Under the pieces are notes generated by a model, which saw only the letters and a list, made by a program, of their open reading frames with translations, was not told where the DNA came from and did no database searches. The translations under genes were made by a program, and so were the position numbers. Below are positions 48,798 through 59,820 of a stretch of DNA of 64,000 nucleotides, piece by piece. The DNA lies in NCBI RefSeq assembly GCF_949628265.1, contig NC_088787.1, positions 24,666,501 through 24,730,500 on the forward strand, written 5' to 3'. Source of the DNA: Cloeon dipterum (Eukaryota; Arthropoda; Insecta; Ephemeroptera; Baetidae). How positions within the stretch are numbered: the first letter of the stretch is position 1; each line of letters begins with the position of its first letter.

Positions 48798-49536
48798 GGT
48801 CAGCGGGGTCGCGAGGTCAGCAGGCCCGCATGCCACCCTGCGTCTCAGCTACCGGCCCGAAAGGCCCCGCCACCCGAAAACTCGTTCTGCGCCACGGAAA
48901 TCGCCGCAATTGGCACGCACAAGCAGACTGTGCACAACTAGGCCTCCATCATGGCCAGTCTCTCCAGTCGATATTGTTAGTTGCGCGACGAGGCAGATTG
49001 CGGCGCCACCATCTCTCTGTTGTCGTCGCTCTGCCGGCTCTGTTGCGGTGACAGCGTGCAGTTTATTTTGTCTTCCTTCTTACCAGTTGTTGACTTAACA
49101 CGTAACTGCCGGAGAAAACTGAAGGAAAAGTTAATCATAACCGGTTAATATCCCAATATTACCGGTATTTGGAGATAACTATGACAATTTAACTGGAAAT
49201 ATTTCCGGTGATTGTTGGTACTTATTTTAATCGTGTACGGGGTGGGGGAACCGCGAATCCTCAGCTGTTTGTTTTGCCGCCGCTTTCGACGCTCGATTTG
49301 GTTATTAAAACAGGAAATATCCTCGTTATTAAGGTAGATATCATGGTTTCGGTTAGTTTTATTAATTTTCCGTCGGTGTACCTCTTGAGTTAAACAACTT
49401 TTTTTAAAGTACATACATATGTCATAAACATAAACACACATAATGTAATTCGTTGTCCTGTTGTAGATTATACTTTGATCTTGTACAAATCTCCCATGGC
49501 TTAATTTTTTTCTACAGACTCATTTGTTTACTCACG
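48798..49536. promoter_or_regulatory. Divergent promoter region of Abl and POLE3
   Basis: The Abl start (minus) and POLE3 start (plus) are 739 bp apart, head to head. The Abl side to about 49060 is GC-rich and probably 5' UTR and promoter. The POLE3 side is AT-rich and has a likely acceptor-like TCTACAG at 49511, so POLE3 may have a 5' UTR intron. No other gene is seen. Confidence 0.55.
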
Positions 49537-50005
49537 ATGGCCGAACGACCTGAAGACCTCAACCTGCCACTGTCAGTCGTGTCTAGGCTAGTGAAGGAGG
49601 CGCTGCCAGAAGGCGTAAACTTGTCCAAAGAAGCGCGCGTGGCTCTGGCCAGGTCTGCGTCTGTGTTCGTCCTTTACCTCACCTCCTCAGCCAACATGCT
49701 AGCGTCCAAAGACAAGAGAAGCACAATAAGAGGCCAGGATGTCATGAAAGCGCTGGATGAGACAGACTTTTCGCATTTTGAAGATCCACTGAGGAAAGCT
49801 TTGAATGGTACGTGTAATTAATTTGTTGCCGGGTAGATCCTCACGTGAACTCGAATTTGCAGCATTCCAGAAGACAGTCAAGGACAAAAAGGTAGCTTCT
49901 GAACAAAGGAAACAACAGAGGAAGAGCGACGCAAACAAGGAGACGACTACACCTAAAGAGGCTGAGGAAGAGGTGATTGATTTAGCTGAAGATGAAGAAA
50001 ATTGA
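49537..50005 (+). CDS. POLE3: DNA polymerase epsilon subunit 3 / CHRAC histone-fold protein
   Basis: POLE3 is a small histone-fold protein that pairs with POLE4 in DNA polymerase epsilon and with CHRAC1 in the ACF/CHRAC chromatin remodeller in the nucleus. Two exons (49537-49807 and 49863-50005, phase-1 intron) give 137 residues. The first 11 residues, [11 protein letters not shown], are identical to human POLE3, which fixes the start even though the frame is open upstream. Residues 10-95 are the histone fold ([33 protein letters not shown]). The C-terminus is basic then acidic, ending [13 protein letters not shown], as in the family. ATTAAA at about 50121 may serve as poly(A) signal. Confidence 0.97.
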
Positions 50006-50316
50006 CCGCCTTGTTGTTGTTTTAAACGAAAAGACATTGCCATGAACTGCGCGCACTTTGCTTTTCAACTATTTATGCTGCGAAACTCATCTCTGGTCCA
50101 CAATTCTGGGAGGTGTTCTCATTAAAATCACGGGCAAATTTGTAACTGGAACTCTTGTGTATTTATTTCAATTGTAGAATCACAGAATGATTATATAAAA
50201 GGCTAATAATTGCGTGTGTAATTACGGGCATTGAGTTTGAGTATCAAGAGATGGCAGGAAGAAAATAACCTTGATTAGTACGCATTCTGTTTTCAAAAGT
50301 GCTACCTAGAACTCGT
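50006..50316. other. Convergent 3' ends of POLE3 and LRSAM1-like gene
   Basis: The two genes end tail to tail 311 bp apart. A minus-strand AATAAA (seen as TTTATT at 50162-50167) could end the LRSAM1-like mRNA. Nothing else is seen. Confidence 0.5.
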
Positions 50317-53300
50317 TCACAAGCGATTTGACCAAGACAATGTAAGGTGTTGCTCTATGTCTGCCCGGCACAACGGGCAAATCATGATCAACGCAGTGCA
50401 TGCGCTGCAAGCGCAGATGTGCCCGCAAGGCAGGAACACCTCTTCACACTGAAACAAAAAATTTCACACATTAGCTTTGCCCTGTCACTCATAAATCAGA
50501 ATAAAACTTAGCCACCAGAAATTTTCACCATTAAGTATAAAAAGGATATTCAGAACGGGAAAACCACTGGCATAACAAAAATAGATGAGATCTCGAAACT
50601 TGTTCTAGTTTCAAAAGTAAAGGTTACAAAAAAGAAGCAAATAACACCAACCTGTTTGTCCATGCAAATGACACACTCTTCGAGAGTTGGAGCTGTGGGG
50701 TTTTGTGCTTCATCCTCCCCGTCAGGTGCAGAGGGATTTTCTGTTGGCGGCGTGGCCGCCTTCTTTTCCTTCTTTGCCACGCTAACGTCTATGTTTTCTG
50801 GCACGTTGAGCAGGAGTCTTTCAAGGTGGATCATCCACAACTTTTCATCCATTCCATCATATTGGTGCATTATTTCGTCGATCAGTTCGTTTCGTCTTTT
50901 TTGTTGCTTTTGTAAGAGATTTCCAAGAGCTGCGGACAGCTTGGATCTCTCCAATGCTATTTCACCCTAAATAAAAAAATTGATTTTATTTTTTAGTGGT
51001 GGGGTATTGATGTGTCTGAAGTATTCATTAATTTAAAACTATCGAAAAAAGTTTAATTTAGAAGACTCTTTAATAGAAAATGAATTTATTTAATTTGTTT
51101 CAATGCAATAGCTTCACCAAATAATATTTTCCTATTGAGCGAGTATTAGCTGGTCAATACTGATAAATAAAATTGTTGTGATGAAGCGTGTACAAAATGG
51201 GAAAGTATGCACAAACCAGCATTTAAATGTTATTCCTATCAACATTGGATTCTTAGAAAAAATACTATCTTTATTACCCCATAATCCTCAAAGTCTAAAA
51301 GGCAGACAAAAAGGTTGTCTGAAAACTTTCCTAATACCTAAAATTACCATTTTTCTAATTTACAAACGGTATACAATCATTAAATCGAATATTTGACACT
51401 TGATCAAACTATTTTACTAGCCTAAAAAGAGTAAAATCAAAAAACATATTTGAAGGAGAAGCTACTTACAAGAGTTTCTTCACTCTCGCCCTTCTTCCTC
51501 TTGATTTCGAGGGCGGAGAGGTATCCAAGCTGTTGCTGGATCTGCGCCATTTCGTCCGCGATCAGCCTGGACTTTGAGTCGCCCTTCTCCTTGAGGGCCA
51601 TCAGGGCAGCCTGCTGCAGACGCAGCTCATCCACGACGCACTGGGACAGGTTGTGCTCCTGGCAGAGTGCTCTGTCCCTAAGGCTGGCCAGGATGGACTT
51701 CTGCAGGCTCTGGTCGTCGAGCACAAGCGCAATCAGCGGCGCGTGTCGAGCCGAGACGGAGGCGAGCAGGTCAGCCAGCCGTGCCCTCTCCAGCTCCTCC
51801 TCCTGCGCAAGTTCCCTGGTCAAGCTGCGGTTGCGCTCCTCCTCCTGCTGCAGCAGCCGTTCTAGCACGGACCGCTCGAGGCGCTCACCCAGCATAATGT
51901 CCTCAGCCAGCCTGCAGCTGCGGGCCTCCTCCTGCGCCTTCAGCTCGCGCACCCGCCGCCGTTCCTCCTCCCCTTCATTTTGTGCGGCCGTGAGCACTGT
52001 CTTCAACTGGCCTCGCTGCCGTTCCAGCACCTTGTCCAGCGCATCCTGCTGGTCTTTGTCGAACGTGTTCAGCCGCAACAGCAGCTCCTGTTGCTGCCTC
52101 TGCCGCGACTCCAACAGCACTCGCAGTTTTTCTGATTCGCTTCTGCAAAGTTTACAGCCATCAGGAGACCATATAGTAATTAAGTAATAGCGCAAACGTA
52201 TGAAAATCCTTTCTGATTATTTAATTTTAGATAATTCAAGATTGTATCATGTTTCCATACTTTAAAAATTGAACAGTTTTGTGATGTTAAAAAGGGCACA
52301 GACTGATAAGCCTTGATATGACATGTCCCGAAAATAGCACAAAAAGTTGATGGTCCTTTACCTAAGACATTTTAATATTTTATTTAACCTTGAACAGTTG
52401 CCGAAAGCAAAATTAGGTTTAAATATTTCAAAATATCACGCTGTAGCATAGCATTTACTTAATTAAAAAGCCTTAATTTTGGGTTGACAAAACGTATCCA
52501 TCTGTTATTGGTTGATATTATTCAAGGAATTTTTCTTTGCAACTATTGACGTCTTGGTAGTTTCATTTAGAAATTAATAAACTCAACTTACTGCTCATCT
52601 ACAAAATTCTTTGGCACTTGTTGTCTTTTCATTGTTTCTAATGGTAACACAGCGGCCTTTTTTGTTTCCGTTGCTGGAATAAGAGAAGCTTATTAACATC
52701 ACCTTTTAACATTTTATTGAAATTAAACCTTTTTCTACTGCAATACTTTTCTTGTCTTTGAGATGCTGGGAATCTTTCAAGGGGTTGGAACTGATATCAA
52801 AATTCTGCAGCAAAGGCAATATTCCAACAAAGTCAGGCACATGAGAAAGGCAGTTATTGGACAAATTCAGGTCCTCTAACTTGGCAAGTTGGGCTAATGA
52901 TTGCGGCAACTGACTCAACTGATTATGAGATGCGTTTAGAATCTGGAAACAAGACAAATTAGTTGATTTAGGAGAAACTATTAAATTAATCCCACCCTTA
53001 AATTTTTCAGGTATCTTATTTCCTCAGGTAGACATTGCAGTTTGTTGCGACTTAGGTCAAGTATCTCGAGCAAAGATAAATCAGATAGAGCACCACCACC
53101 ACTGAGATTACTCAATAGATTGTTCTGAAAGTCACGTGATTCTCATTAAAGTCAATTGATAATAAAGGCGTCGGTCCGTACTCTTAAAATGAGGGAAGTT
53201 TTGCGCAGAACTTTGCAGAGCACATACGTGCCAGAAGTGACACTTTTCAAATTACATTCTGAGAGGTCGAAGATCGGTTCAGGGTCTTCTTTGGCCTGTA

Positions 53301-53468
53301 TAAACAAAACTATGGATTTAGTAATGGATCAATAATAGCAATTTGTCAGTTTTATGAATGAACAAATATACACACCAAGCACAATTTCTTCTCGAGTCGT
53401 GATTTGTAGTTGACACCATCGTCCGACTCCGTGGTTGTTGTCTTTTTCGTTTTAAAAAACAGTGGCAT
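50317..53468 (-). CDS. LRSAM1: LRSAM1-like LRR/coiled-coil/RING E3 ubiquitin ligase
   Basis: LRSAM1 is a RING E3 ligase that ubiquitinates TSG101 and marks intracellular bacteria for autophagy in vertebrates. Exons: 53468-53376, 53295-53182, 53124-52996, 52942-52729, 52673-52592, 52142-51470, 50966-50652 and 50448-50317, in frame, 583 residues. It starts MPLFFKTKK, like human MPLFFRKRK. Residues about 35-165 are leucine-rich repeats (ILDLSRNKLQCLPEEI, LEDLNLSNNCLSHVP). A long Glu/Arg/Leu coiled coil follows (about 195-440). The C-terminal C3HC4 RING reads ECVICMDKQ, FLPCGHICACSAC and CPLCRADI. Human LRSAM1 (about 720 residues) has a SAM domain between coiled coil and RING. Here that span is a short Pro/Glu-rich linker (PPTENPSAPDGEDE), so SAM appears absent. 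The PSAP inside it is a TSG101-binding PTAP-type motif. Confidence 0.93.
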
Positions 53469-54198
53469 TATCAGCACGACACACACTCATGAATTCTCGT
53501 TGCTACTAGTCTATTCTAGAGGTCTGAGAGCTACATGACAAAAGCGTGTTTTGTTTTGTGCAAGCCGTGGGGACCTGAAACTGTACACACAATTATAATG
53601 CGTCATAAAACAAATGTGCGTCAGCGTAAAAAAAACAAATTATCATACGTATTTAGAAAAAGCACATCAAGGTGCCAGAGAAACTCAGCGAGTTAGAAAA
53701 TATGGCAAGTTAACCAAATTTACCTAAGAAGCTTGCGGTTGCGACAGCACAAACATAAAATCTAACACAATAACAAAAACAGCTATCGATTGTGTCTTGC
53801 TCGCCTCATATGACCGACTGTGTTGAGCTAGGTGTTGGAGTGATCGCATGATAAGGGTGGGCGTAGCCACACGTAGCGCGCGCAGCTTATATTTTATTCA
53901 TGTTTTCCCTCAGGAAAGCCTCAGATAATGATGATGTAACTCCTCCAACTAATTGAAATGGAAATTGTTTTTAAATGAAAACGGACACATATAATATTTT
54001 CAAACGAGGTTGATTACTTATTCTCGCCGATATCAAAAACTTTTGTTGGTAGAACTTCCGTAAATTTAGTACATAACAGTAAAGTTTCTAAATAACACCA
54101 CAAAAAAAAAATAAAATTTGTAATTCTGGTAAATTTTTGTTTAATTATTTTGCTGAACATCAAAGACAACTGTCATCACTATTTTTCTTCTAAAGAGT
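53469..54198. other. Spacer: LRSAM1-like promoter and METTL15 3' UTR
   Basis: Both neighbours are on the minus strand. The span near 53500-53890 is the likely promoter of the LRSAM1-like gene. The AT-rich part at 53930-54198 is the METTL15 3' UTR. No exon is seen. Confidence 0.5.
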
Positions 54199-55773
54199 CT
54201 ACTTGACTTTCTCCGCCACCCTCAACTTGGCCGAGCGACTGCGTGGGTTGTCCATGACCTCTTCCTCTGATGGCACAATCACATGCTTGTGCACCTGCTT
54301 CCAGCATGTGTCATGTTCCTGTGGCTCAGCAAACTTGGGCGCCACTTTGTTGGCCAGGAAACCGGAGACATTGCCAAATAGGTGCCTCTTCACAATGGTG
54401 TCCTCCAGCGAGTGGAACGTCAGGGTGACCAGCCGACCGCCCTTCCTGACGTAACGACTAGCCAGCAGCATTCCATAGTTGATTTCATTCAGCTCGTTGT
54501 TGACAAGGATGCGCAGCGCTTGGAACACTTTGGTGGCTGAGTGCGCGGGCCTCTGCAGTTTGTCCTGGCGATGATTCTGTCCGCACACCTCAGCCACCAG
54601 CTCTTTCAGTTCCTTTGTGGTGCGCATAAAAATTCCTGCGTAGCGGGCTTCCACGATGGCTCTCGCAATTTTCTTGGCTAGCCTCTCTTCACCGTACACC
54701 TAACAAAGAATATATGTGACTTAAATTAGTATGGTCAAGAATTTTCTTTAATTTTAACGTCTAATCTAAAGTTTTTTTTTTAAGTGTTAAACTTGAGAAG
54801 GAAATATTTTTATATTGAGCCCAACATTTTCCTCCTTCATTCAAATGCGTATTTTTATTCTTGAACCTCTGCCAAGAAGTTTCCCGTAGGCTGTGAACTC
54901 ACTGGGTCGCAATAACATGAGGCCCAAGTGGCCGCAGATGAGTTTGGACATTTTTTCTCATCTCTGCACTGAAACGCTAGAAATTTGTTTCTAAAGCAAC
55001 TGGAAAGGTGCGAAAACCAGCAAGTTGTGAGCCAGTGCTGGCGCGCCTCCTAACCCCGCAGCCCGTAGAGCTATTTGAACATTTTGAGTTGTATAAAATC
55101 AATCTCCTTTTGTATTTCTTCCCTTTTTGGCATCTTTTAGCAGTTCAATATTTGAGTCCAATTAAAATTTGAGTCCAATTAAATCTACCTTAAGCACTTT
55201 GGCAAGTTCCTCCTCTTCAATATGAGCGAGAATTTCTGCAGCTGTTGGCTCTGGGTTGTCAGGGCTGTTGTCCATCCGCATGTCAAGAGGCCCGTCCTTG
55301 CTGATAGCGAAACCCCTGTGTCCTTGATCCATTTGCATGGAGGAGCAACCAAAGTCGAACAACATTCCATCCAAAGTTCCTGGCTGAATTCCCAGGTTGG
55401 TCAAGAGCTTAGGAAGATCGCTGAACTTTCCACGCAAAGGAGTCAGGTTCAATGGGTATTCTGCAGACAGCTGCTGGGCATGGTTGAAGGCCAAAGGGTC
55501 TCTGTCCAAAGAAATGACTTTCACATCAGGGCAAATCTGGAACATTCTACAAAATTTATTAATTATCTTAATTGTTCAACAATTAGTAATCTGAGCATAC
55601 TTTCTGGTGTGTCCCCCTGCGCCAAAAGTCATATCAATGAAGGTTTTGTCTTCAGACATAAGGAGATGCTCAGTAACCAGGTCAACCATGACTGGAAGGT
55701 GAGGAGGGGCCTCCTCTGAGACCGCTTTGGCCACCGTAGTGGACAAACCTCTTGCTAGCACCCGCAATAGCAT
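54199..55773 (-). CDS. METTL15: Mitochondrial 12S rRNA m4C methyltransferase METTL15
   Basis: METTL15 is the mitochondrial relative of bacterial RsmH (MraW) and puts N4-methylcytidine into small-subunit rRNA, using S-adenosylmethionine. Exons 55773-55601, 55546-55189 and 54699-54199 join in frame to 343 residues. The N-terminus MLLRVLARGLSTTVAKAVSE is basic and amphipathic, fitting a mitochondrial presequence. HLPVMVDLV and TFGAGGHTRKM (SAM-binding) follow, then DRDPLAFNHA, DGMLFDFGCSSMQMD with QGHRGFAI, ALRILVNNEL and GGRLVTLTFHSLED, all RsmH landmarks. The ATG at 55773 is only 9 bp downstream of the UQCC2 stop, with no room for its own 5' UTR outside UQCC2 sequence. It is therefore either translated from a shared mRNA or started from a promoter inside UQCC2. 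Confidence 0.96.
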
Positions 55774-55782
55774 TATTTTATT
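55774..55782 (-). terminator. Poly(A) hexamer within the 9-bp UQCC2-METTL15 gap
   Basis: Read on the minus strand the whole gap is AATAAAATA. The hexamer AATAAA (55782-55777) is a canonical poly(A) signal directly after the UQCC2 stop. Cleavage would normally fall 10-30 nt downstream, inside the start of METTL15. Confidence 0.5.
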
Positions 55783-56253
55783 TCAGTCTCTTCTGCCAAA
55801 GATCCTGGACACTATGCCTTTGGAGTTTTCCGCTTTCAGGGCTTCCAGGAATTCTCTGGAGAGCGCTGTTTGGCACTCTTTAGCGCTTAATCCTGTCGCT
55901 GATTGAAAGTTGCTGGGCAGAGGGTGCTTTTGTTGGTAGGTGTTCTGAGATATCTGCTCTAAGCTTTGTAGTTTTGATGCCCACTCAGGTTCGGACACCT
56001 TTGAGCCCTCACCTCGAGGAAAATGGTCTTTCAACGAACGACGAAGGTGCAGACCCAAGTCTCTGACGAATATGGTACAACATATAAGTAAATTAATAAG
56101 TAAATAAAAACTAAGAAAATTCCGCGAAGAAAAATAAAAAATAACTATAATATTATGTTGTGTTAAATTAGCTAAGTCATATCACCTATTTCCTTTCGTT
56201 TCGTCCAAAGGCCACTTGCTCAGCAAATTTAAAAATCTTCTGTATGCTGCCAT
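55783..56253 (-). CDS. UQCC2: Complex III assembly factor UQCC2
   Basis: UQCC2 (M19) works in the mitochondrial matrix with UQCC1 to stabilise new cytochrome b during complex III assembly. Two exons, 56253-56186 and 56062-55783 (phase-2 intron), give 115 residues. The N-terminus MAAYRRFLNLLSKWPLDETK closely matches human [22 protein letters not shown], and DLGLHLRRSL matches DLGAYLRQRV. Further shared points are VSEPEWA and YQQKHPLP. Length is close to the human 126 residues. A splice acceptor (CTCCTCTAG) lies 6 nt before the ATG, so the 5' UTR is probably spliced. A likely upstream exon ends at 56408, and the splice would create a tiny upstream frame, ATG AAG GTT TAA, overlapping the main ATG. 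Its stop is 9 bp from the METTL15 start. Confidence 0.93.
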
Positions 56254-57433
56254 TAAACCTAGAGGAGTAAAAAACAGCAATAATTGTCACAGGAATATAT
56301 TATACATACATTGTTTGTAATAGTATTTTGCGTATTTTGTGTATCCAACATAAAATAAAAAAAAATTGTTGTGTACTATGTATTTACATAGTTTTTTACA
56401 TACATACCTTCATTGAGAAGCTGTGTCACAATGGAGGGTTCTTATGTAACTTTTCAAGCTCTCACTCACTCTCTAATTATAAGATGTTACATTAACACGC
56501 GAGAATTAACAAAAAAGGTGTATCTGAAAGTTTTCTCAGATGAAATAGGAATGGAATGATCACCCCAGCACGTAGCAAGAAATACAGTCATAATCCAGAG
56601 ATAGAGATGGGCGGAACGCACGTGTGTTCTGTGTTGTGATGGACTGTGGCGCCGTTGTTGCAGTGCGTTCTTTTCGGTGAACTGGCATTATTAAATTCTT
56701 GCTACAGTTTCAAAACTAAATTTAAAAAAAATCGTAATTTTTTCGATTTACATTCATTTTCTCTAGCGTGAACATCCATAATTTTTTAAACATTCTCACT
56801 CGAATATTTAATTAAATTTTAATAGTACTATAATATTATCTTCGTGATTTAAACGTTTTAATCCTGTATTTTAATCAACATACGTAATATTGAACGCTTC
56901 ACTCTTTTTAACTGGAAGAGGAAAAAAATTAGAGCGAAATTTCAATGAGACAATTACGTAATATTTAAATGCGAACAATGTACTTTATTTCAAAATATAT
57001 TTTACTGTAGAAAAATAGATGCTACAATTAATAGTTACTCTCCAAAAATATATAAATGCGAATAATAATTATATCTCCCTCCTATATATTTTTGTATTAT
57101 ATTAAACACACTGAATATTTATGGCACCATTGAAATTTGAAAATATACTTTCTCAAACATTTTATCAGTTTTTGTGCGGGTAACATGCATTCTTGAGCAG
57201 TAAAATTATGCCTTGGTAGTCTTGATCACACACTATTATAATATATATGGAAATTATTATTTTGTTTCCATTACTCAAGACTTATGAAAAATAAAAAATA
57301 AAATCTAAACGTCAATGTTTCTTGATACCAGATAGGGTTCACCAGGCAACATTCAAAATGAATTAACCCAGCTTTGGCTATCTTATCGGTTAGCCATTTT
57401 TCCGAAAATCGACCCACTTTTGCTGAGGGGGAT
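56254..57433. other. UQCC2 upstream region and carrier-gene 3' UTR
   Basis: Includes a probable 5' UTR intron of UQCC2 (about 56259-56407) and a promoter-like, less AT-rich part at 56600-56700. The remainder to 57433 is very AT-rich 3' UTR and spacer of the ornithine carrier gene. No exon is seen. Confidence 0.5.
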
Positions 57434-58842
57434 TCATGTAAATGATTGTAAAAATTTCTTGGAATATTCATATGCCAAAAACAAGGCCGCTGAGGCTGGA
57501 ATGGTCCTGATAACAGTTGGTTGAAGGCCGTTGTACAATGCCAAGATTCCTGCAATGATGTAATGTTACATTAAACTTCCTGACACGCATAAACCAAAGC
57601 CTTCACCTTCGTTTTTAAATATTTTGATTAGCATTCTGAAGAATGGTTCTTTTGAGCCTTGCACTTGAATCCTGGACTTGACCACATCTGCCGGAAATAC
57701 GGAAGTCCAAAATAAAATCCCGCCTATCGCACCAGACGCCATGGTCTTCAGGGGGCCTAAAAATTCAATTATTTTAATTGAAGTTTGAAACAAAATCAGC
57801 GCATCAGTACCAATTTCATCCTTGCTTTGACCCTCATGCGCGAACATTTCTCTGCTGAACTCGTAGCCCCCGAAGAAGAAAAAGTATCCAGGCATTTCTC
57901 TCGCGATTGTCGAAGTCAGTCCTCGGAACATGCCACTGGCACCTTCCTTCTGCAGGATCTGTTTGGTCAGGCCAAACGGTCCAATCCTCACGTGCTGGAA
58001 AGAGCAAGGATAGAAATTTGAACTTCGAGCAATAGAGGTGGTCAAAATGGTGAATACCTTTTCATTGGGCCGTTGTGAATGCATTTCCCTCATCGCCTGC
58101 AGCCTGCATTTGATGAGTTCAGTGGGACAGAGAGCAAAGGCCGTGAAAAAAGCTGCCATGCAGCCGGCAGTTGCGTTTGCAGGAACAGAGAGATCTTGAA
58201 CCTTCTGCAAAAACGGGTCGATTTATATTTCTTTCAAGTCTAACTTAAAAGGCAAAGCATAATTCAAAATACTGCTTGAAATCATATCGAATGACATAAG
58301 GACCAGATCATCAAGGTATTTCCAAACATTAGTTTATTTTATTAGTTCTGAATAAAAATCACTCGGATAATCACTCAATTTTTCACTTAAAACAATTTCC
58401 AGATGATTTTGAAATAATTTTCCAACCTTCAGAACAAGAAAAAGGTTCATATACTTACAGGTGTGTTTGTAAACGTGGCCACCACCTTCTGACACGCTCC
58501 GTAGCCGGCAAAGAGGACCGAGTTCTCGGCTATATTGGCCATCAGGGCTGGAGTGGTTCCAGCGTAAAATCCTCTAATTATGCCGTCCTTGACCCACGTC
58601 TCCTTGCAGCAGTGCAGCATGCCGGTGTACAACTTGGGGAATGTTTGCATCTTAACCTTGACCGTGTCCAGTGGCTGGCCAGTGTACACAGAAGCGACCC
58701 CACCTGATTGAAAAGAGACAAGACGATTTAAAAGAAATTAAAATTTATTTAAAATAAAATTACCCAACGACCCACACACGAAGTCGATGACCGTGTCTAA
58801 GACGTGGCCTGAGGCACTCTGTTCTCCTGATCCGTGTCCCAT
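57434..58842 (-). CDS. SLC25A15: Mitochondrial ornithine carrier (SLC25A15-like)
   Basis: Members of this SLC25 subfamily exchange ornithine/citrulline and basic amino acids across the inner mitochondrial membrane. Exons 58842-58764, 58703-58459, 58204-58058, 57994-57811, 57756-57607 and 57549-57434 join in frame to 306 residues, the usual carrier length. The three carrier signatures are visible: [22 protein letters not shown] and [11 protein letters not shown]. Ornithine-carrier words are [32 protein letters not shown] and [13 protein letters not shown], matching human ORNT1. The ATG at 58842 ([12 protein letters not shown]) follows a plausible AG acceptor, so a 5' UTR exon lies upstream. 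The exact substrate is inferred from likeness. The start is head to head with CDPF1. Confidence 0.93.
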
Positions 58843-59440
58843 AGTTGAGCAGAAAGCACCTGAAGGAACGATATTATTATATTTGAATATTAATTAATTT
58901 GGGTTTTAGAGGCATAATACTTGGGTTCAGCAAATTTTTGTGAATTGCACAAATTGAAAAAGCTATTTGAAAGTACAATGTGACAACCCTGACCACAGTG
59001 CAAGGTCGAGTTAAAGGTGAGCCTAGCCTAGGTTAGGTTGACCAACACGGTGATCGCGTGTTATCTAAAAAAAAACAGCCATGCTTTTGTTGTGGGGTAA
59101 GATATGAGCCAATTGGGTGCAGCTCACCTATGGCTGGAATGTATTGGTTGGCGAGCCGTGTGTCCCTGTCCCGAGATCAGAGAAGATGGAGTATGTAGAC
59201 GCTGATTGCGTCAGAAAAACCCCATAACCTTGTTTTGAAATTTAAGACGGCTCGAGGCTCAACCATTTAACGTGAACTTGTTGACGGCCTTGCTCTGCGC
59301 CTGCAATCGCGTCTGGCATAGGCAACCAGCAAGACCGAACATGTGGTCAGCTATTAGTGACGTCAGGAAAGGGGGCGAGACAGCAGAATCATAAATATCA
59401 ACCACATGGCGAAAATAAAAGACGACTGCATAGCGCACAG

Positions 59441-59470
59441 TAAGGAGAGTAACTACCTTTACTCTCCTTA
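59441..59470. mobile_element. 30-bp palindrome with perfect 8-bp target duplication
   Basis: Arms of 12 bp (TAAGGAGAGTAA at 59441-59452 and its exact reverse complement at 59459-59470) enclose the loop CTACCT. The palindrome is flanked by the direct repeat GCGCACAG (59433-59440 and 59471-59478), which reads as an 8-bp target site duplication typical of hAT or P-type DNA transposons. The element consists of little more than two terminal inverted repeats. Confidence 0.7.
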
Positions 59471-59593
59471 GCGCACAGGTAGCTGCACCTGGCTGGCGGC
59501 TGCACCTGATCTGCACCGGCTGCAGTATGCATGGTATGTAGTACTTCCATAGGTTAATTGCAGCTGCACCTGCGCAACACTGATGGAATTCGG

Positions 59594-59617
59594 TAAGGAG
59601 AGTATCTTCTCTCCTTA
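59594..59617. mobile_element. 24-bp palindrome with perfect 8-bp target duplication
   Basis: Begins TAAGGAGAGTA and ends CTCTCCTTA, with 9-bp perfect arms and a 6-base loop, so its ends are the same as those of the 30-bp element 123 bp to its left. It is flanked by the direct repeat GAATTCGG (59586-59593 and 59618-59625), a different 8-bp target. Same ends with different targets argue for two independent insertions. Confidence 0.7.
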
Positions 59618-59820
59618 GAATTCGGCTTATTCGCTGCAGCGTTGCAAACACACAACTCAACCAACCATTTTTTTCTGGACTTGGGGGTGTCTTTCTAGCC
59701 GTAATACATATTGTCGAATTGTAAATTTCTTATAATAATTATTAGTTACATAATTATTAATAATTGCTAACTACATAACAATAAGGCAATATTCACGGGG
59801 CCTTATAATAGTTCCTTATT

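Larger units (their letters stand above)
58843..59820. promoter_or_regulatory. Divergent region between SLC25A15-like and CDPF1 genes
   Basis: The starts of two diverging genes are 978 bp apart. The region holds the 5' UTR of the carrier gene, a GC-richer centre (59150-59560) and two small palindromic insertions listed separately. A 133-codon minus-strand frame across 59259-59660 runs through both palindromes, lacks an ATG and resembles nothing, so it is not called. Confidence 0.55.

Noticed and set aside
59259-59660. 133-codon minus-strand frame between SLC25A15-like and CDPF1
   Set aside because: It reads through both palindromic insertions and their target duplications, lacks an ATG start and resembles no family.
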